From Sphingopyxis sp. JAI128 (GTDB lineage: Bacteria > Pseudomonadota > Alphaproteobacteria > Sphingomonadales > Sphingomonadaceae): a stretch of DNA of 64,000 nt. The translations under genes were made by a program, and so were the position numbers. Position 1 is the stretch's first letter; each line of letters starts with the position of its first letter. Below are positions 62,599 through 64,000 of this stretch, in pieces. The DNA lies in NCBI RefSeq assembly GCF_014207235.1, contig NZ_JACHDA010000002.1:372001-436000 (forward strand). The letters run 5' to 3'. The notes beneath the pieces are model-generated. The model was not told where the DNA came from and did not search any database. It saw only the letters and a program-made list of their open reading frames with translations.

Positions 62599-63245
62599 GT
62601 ATCGGTTTCCTGTCGTTCGAGAAGATCGGGATCGATCAGCCCCTGTGACAGTAATGTTTCACGCGTAAGACGGATGCCGACGCGGCGTCCCTGTTCGAGC
62701 GACGCGGCATCCAGCGCCGCGACGACGCGGTGGATCATCGCATAGCTGCGCTCCATCCGCGGGACGATATAGGATGACACTTCGGGCGCGAGCGCGATGC
62801 CGCGCTGGGCGAACAGCGCCTCGATCAGGTCGCGCGCCAGGCAGTCGTCGGGGTCGCCGATCGTCAGCACGGGCACGGCGGCCAGGCGCGAGCGGAGGTC
62901 GGGCAAGGCGATATTCCATTCGGCCGGCGGCGCATCGGCGATGACAAGCAATTGCCCCTCGTTCGCCTGCGCGGCGTTCCAGGCGTGGAATATCGCCTCT
63001 TCGGATACGCTGTCGTGACCGTCGATCACGCGGCCGCCGGTTTCCGTTGCGAATAGGCGCCCCATCAGGCTGCGGCCCGACCCGCGCGGCCCGGTCAGCA
63101 CGGCCGTGCGGACGGGCCAGGTCGCGACGTGGCGCAAATAGCGCACTGCATCGGCGTTGCTCGAACCGACGATCAGCGGCCCGTCGTTCGCTCCGCCCGC
63201 GCTCCAATCGAGCGGCAGGGCAATCTGTCCCGGTGCGCGCGCCAT
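62589..63245 (-). CDS. hdaA: HdaA-type DnaA regulator
   Basis: 218-residue DnaA-related protein of the Hda type, which helps inactivate DnaA-ATP after replication starts. Seen: an N-terminal beta-clamp-binding motif (QIALPLDW, residues 7-14), a DnaA-like AAA+ core with a Walker-A-like GPRGSGRS in which the usual lysine is Arg, VIADAPPAEW, and the sensor-rich C-terminus (RSYAMIHRVVAALDAASLEQGRRVGIR). No DNA-binding domain. ATG overlaps the upstream gene's stop (TGATG). Confidence 0.9.
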   Translation of the reverse strand: MARAPGQIALPLDWSAGGANDGPLIVGSSNADAVRYLRHVATWPVRTAVLTGPRGSGRSLMGRLFATETGGRVIDGHDSVSEEAIFHAWNAAQANEGQLLVIADAPPAEWNIALPDLRSRLAAVPVLTIGDPDDCLARDLIEALFAQRGIALAPEVSSYIVPRMERSYAMIHRVVAALDAASLEQGRRVGIRLTRETLLSQGLIDPDLLERQETDTCR

Positions 63246-64000
63246 CAGCGACTGATCCTGAGCGTGCTGCCGCCTTCCTGCACCTTGTATCCGCGCGCTT
63301 CCAGCGCCGCCTTGAGCGCGCCGATGTCGCCGCGGAAGGTCACCCGCATCACCGACGTGCCACCAAGCGCAAGGCTGGTCGTCGATGCCGATTGCACCCC
63401 CGCGACGCCGCCGACCGCCCGTTCGGTCGCGGTCACCGAATCGACGTCGGGCGAACTATATTGAACGCTGAAACTCTGCACCCCGACCGGCGCGGTTGTC
63501 GGCACGCTGCTGTCGGTTTCGGCCGGCAGCGCCTCTTCGTCGGTCGCGACCTCTTCGGGCAGATCCGCCTTTTCGACCGGCTTTTCGAGGACGAGATAGG
63601 TGTCGGTCCTGAGAATGCCTGCCGCCAGCGCGTCGATATAGATGCGGTCCATCCGGGCGACCGCCTTTTCCATCATGTCGGGCAGCGCCGCGGGGCTGGG
63701 CCCTGTCATCGTAAAGCCGGAGATCAGCTTGTTCTCGGGTCCGAAACGGGCAGTGAAAATGCCTTTCACCGGGCCGCCGGGGTAGGAATATTCGACCCGC
63801 GCGATCGGCGTCAGTACGTCGGCGGCGCCATATTGGTCGAGGATCACGCGCCACCAGACGCGGCCACGGCGCCCCGTCTGCCCGGCGTTGATCAGCAGCG
63901 TGTCGGCGCCGGTGCCCGCGGTGCGGACATAATCGATCGCGCTCTGCCCCGTATTATATTCGGCCCAGGCGCGCTGCCAGGCGCTGCGCTGCTCGAATAC
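63245..64000 (-). CDS. DUF2066-like protein, 5' end outside the window
   Basis: 251 codons are visible and the frame is open to the right edge, so the N-terminus is missing. The internal GTG at 63847 is not a real start, since the open frame continues upstream as FEQRSAWQRAWAEYNT...LINAGQTGRRGRVWWRVI. Seen: a secreted-looking beta-rich domain and a C-terminal ferredoxin-like half (TSVMRVTFRGDIGALKAALEARGYKVQEG) resembling heavy-metal-associated domains. The DUF2066-type call rests on position upstream of hdaA and general look. Function unknown. Its stop overlaps the hdaA start. Confidence 0.75.
   Translation of the reverse strand, partial: VFEQRSAWQRAWAEYNTGQSAIDYVRTAGTGADTLLINAGQTGRRGRVWWRVILDQYGAADVLTPIARVEYSYPGGPVKGIFTARFGPENKLISGFTMTGPSPAALPDMMEKAVARMDRIYIDALAAGILRTDTYLVLEKPVEKADLPEEVATDEEALPAETDSSVPTTAPVGVQSFSVQYSSPDVDSVTATERAVGGVAGVQSASTTSLALGGTSVMRVTFRGDIGALKAALEARGYKVQEGGSTLRISR

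Overview
The window looks like chromosome from a high-GC alphaproteobacterium of the Sphingomonadaceae, most likely Sphingopyxis or a close relative. This is an inference. It rests on the codon and GC style, a SUF-only Fe-S operon headed by an Rrf2 regulator, a ChpT phosphotransferase, an RpoH-type sigma factor, a large TonB-dependent receptor with few other outer-membrane genes, and the order DUF2066-like gene / hdaA / ppk / ppx / rnd near aspS. Coding density is high, many genes overlap by ATGA or GTGA, and no phage, plasmid, transposase, tRNA, rRNA operon or CRISPR array is visible.

Layout. 0-9 kb: an M13 metallopeptidase, a dapA-smpB-DUF2062 operon, a soluble lytic transglycosylase with greB, and a secreted caspase-fold/Sel1 protein. 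9-14 kb: a 51-residue membrane protein, the RNase P RNA gene (minus strand), an M19-like dipeptidase and a TonB-dependent receptor. 13.9-20.7 kb: a minus-strand signalling operon chpT-cheA-cheW-cheY-cheB-cheR followed by an AmpD-like amidase. 20.8-24 kb: rluD, rpoH and mtgA. 24-30.1 kb: the sufR-sufB-orf-sufC-sufD-sufS-sufT-sufA operon, with a palindromic promoter/operator and two repeat insertions. 30-38.4 kb: an AAC(6')-like acetyltransferase, an extensin-like protein, a P450, a Gly/Pro/Arg-rich lipoprotein, two dicarboxylate/amino-acid symporters and an SLC13 permease. 38.4-44.4 kb: aroC, GNAT, fabI, yihY and a dnaJ-type gene on the minus strand, then pdxH and phzF. 44.4-52 kb: a looser accessory stretch with a serine hydrolase, AraC and LysR regulators, an epoxide-hydrolase-like enzyme, TauE/SafE and small secreted or membrane proteins. 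52-64 kb: ppk2, a hydrolase, aspS, an FAD-linked oxidase, rnd, and the ppx-ppk-hdaA-DUF2066-like polyphosphate/replication-control cluster running off the right edge.

How the genes work together. The suf genes form one translationally coupled Fe-S assembly operon, probably autoregulated by SufR through a perfect 17-bp palindrome that sits on the predicted start point. The che operon couples a CheA kinase to CheY, CheB and CheR and is headed by ChpT, the phosphotransferase best known from the CckA-CtrA cell-cycle relay. Polyphosphate can be made and broken down by PPK1, PPX and PPK2, all within 11 kb.

Most notable non-genic structure. (1) A palindromic repeat sits in frame inside sufC and adds roughly 30 residues. 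(2) A second dispersed repeat has 11-bp terminal inverted repeats. One copy lies between sufC and sufD and its end supplies the sufD Shine-Dalgarno; further copies lie after rpoH and upstream of tauE.
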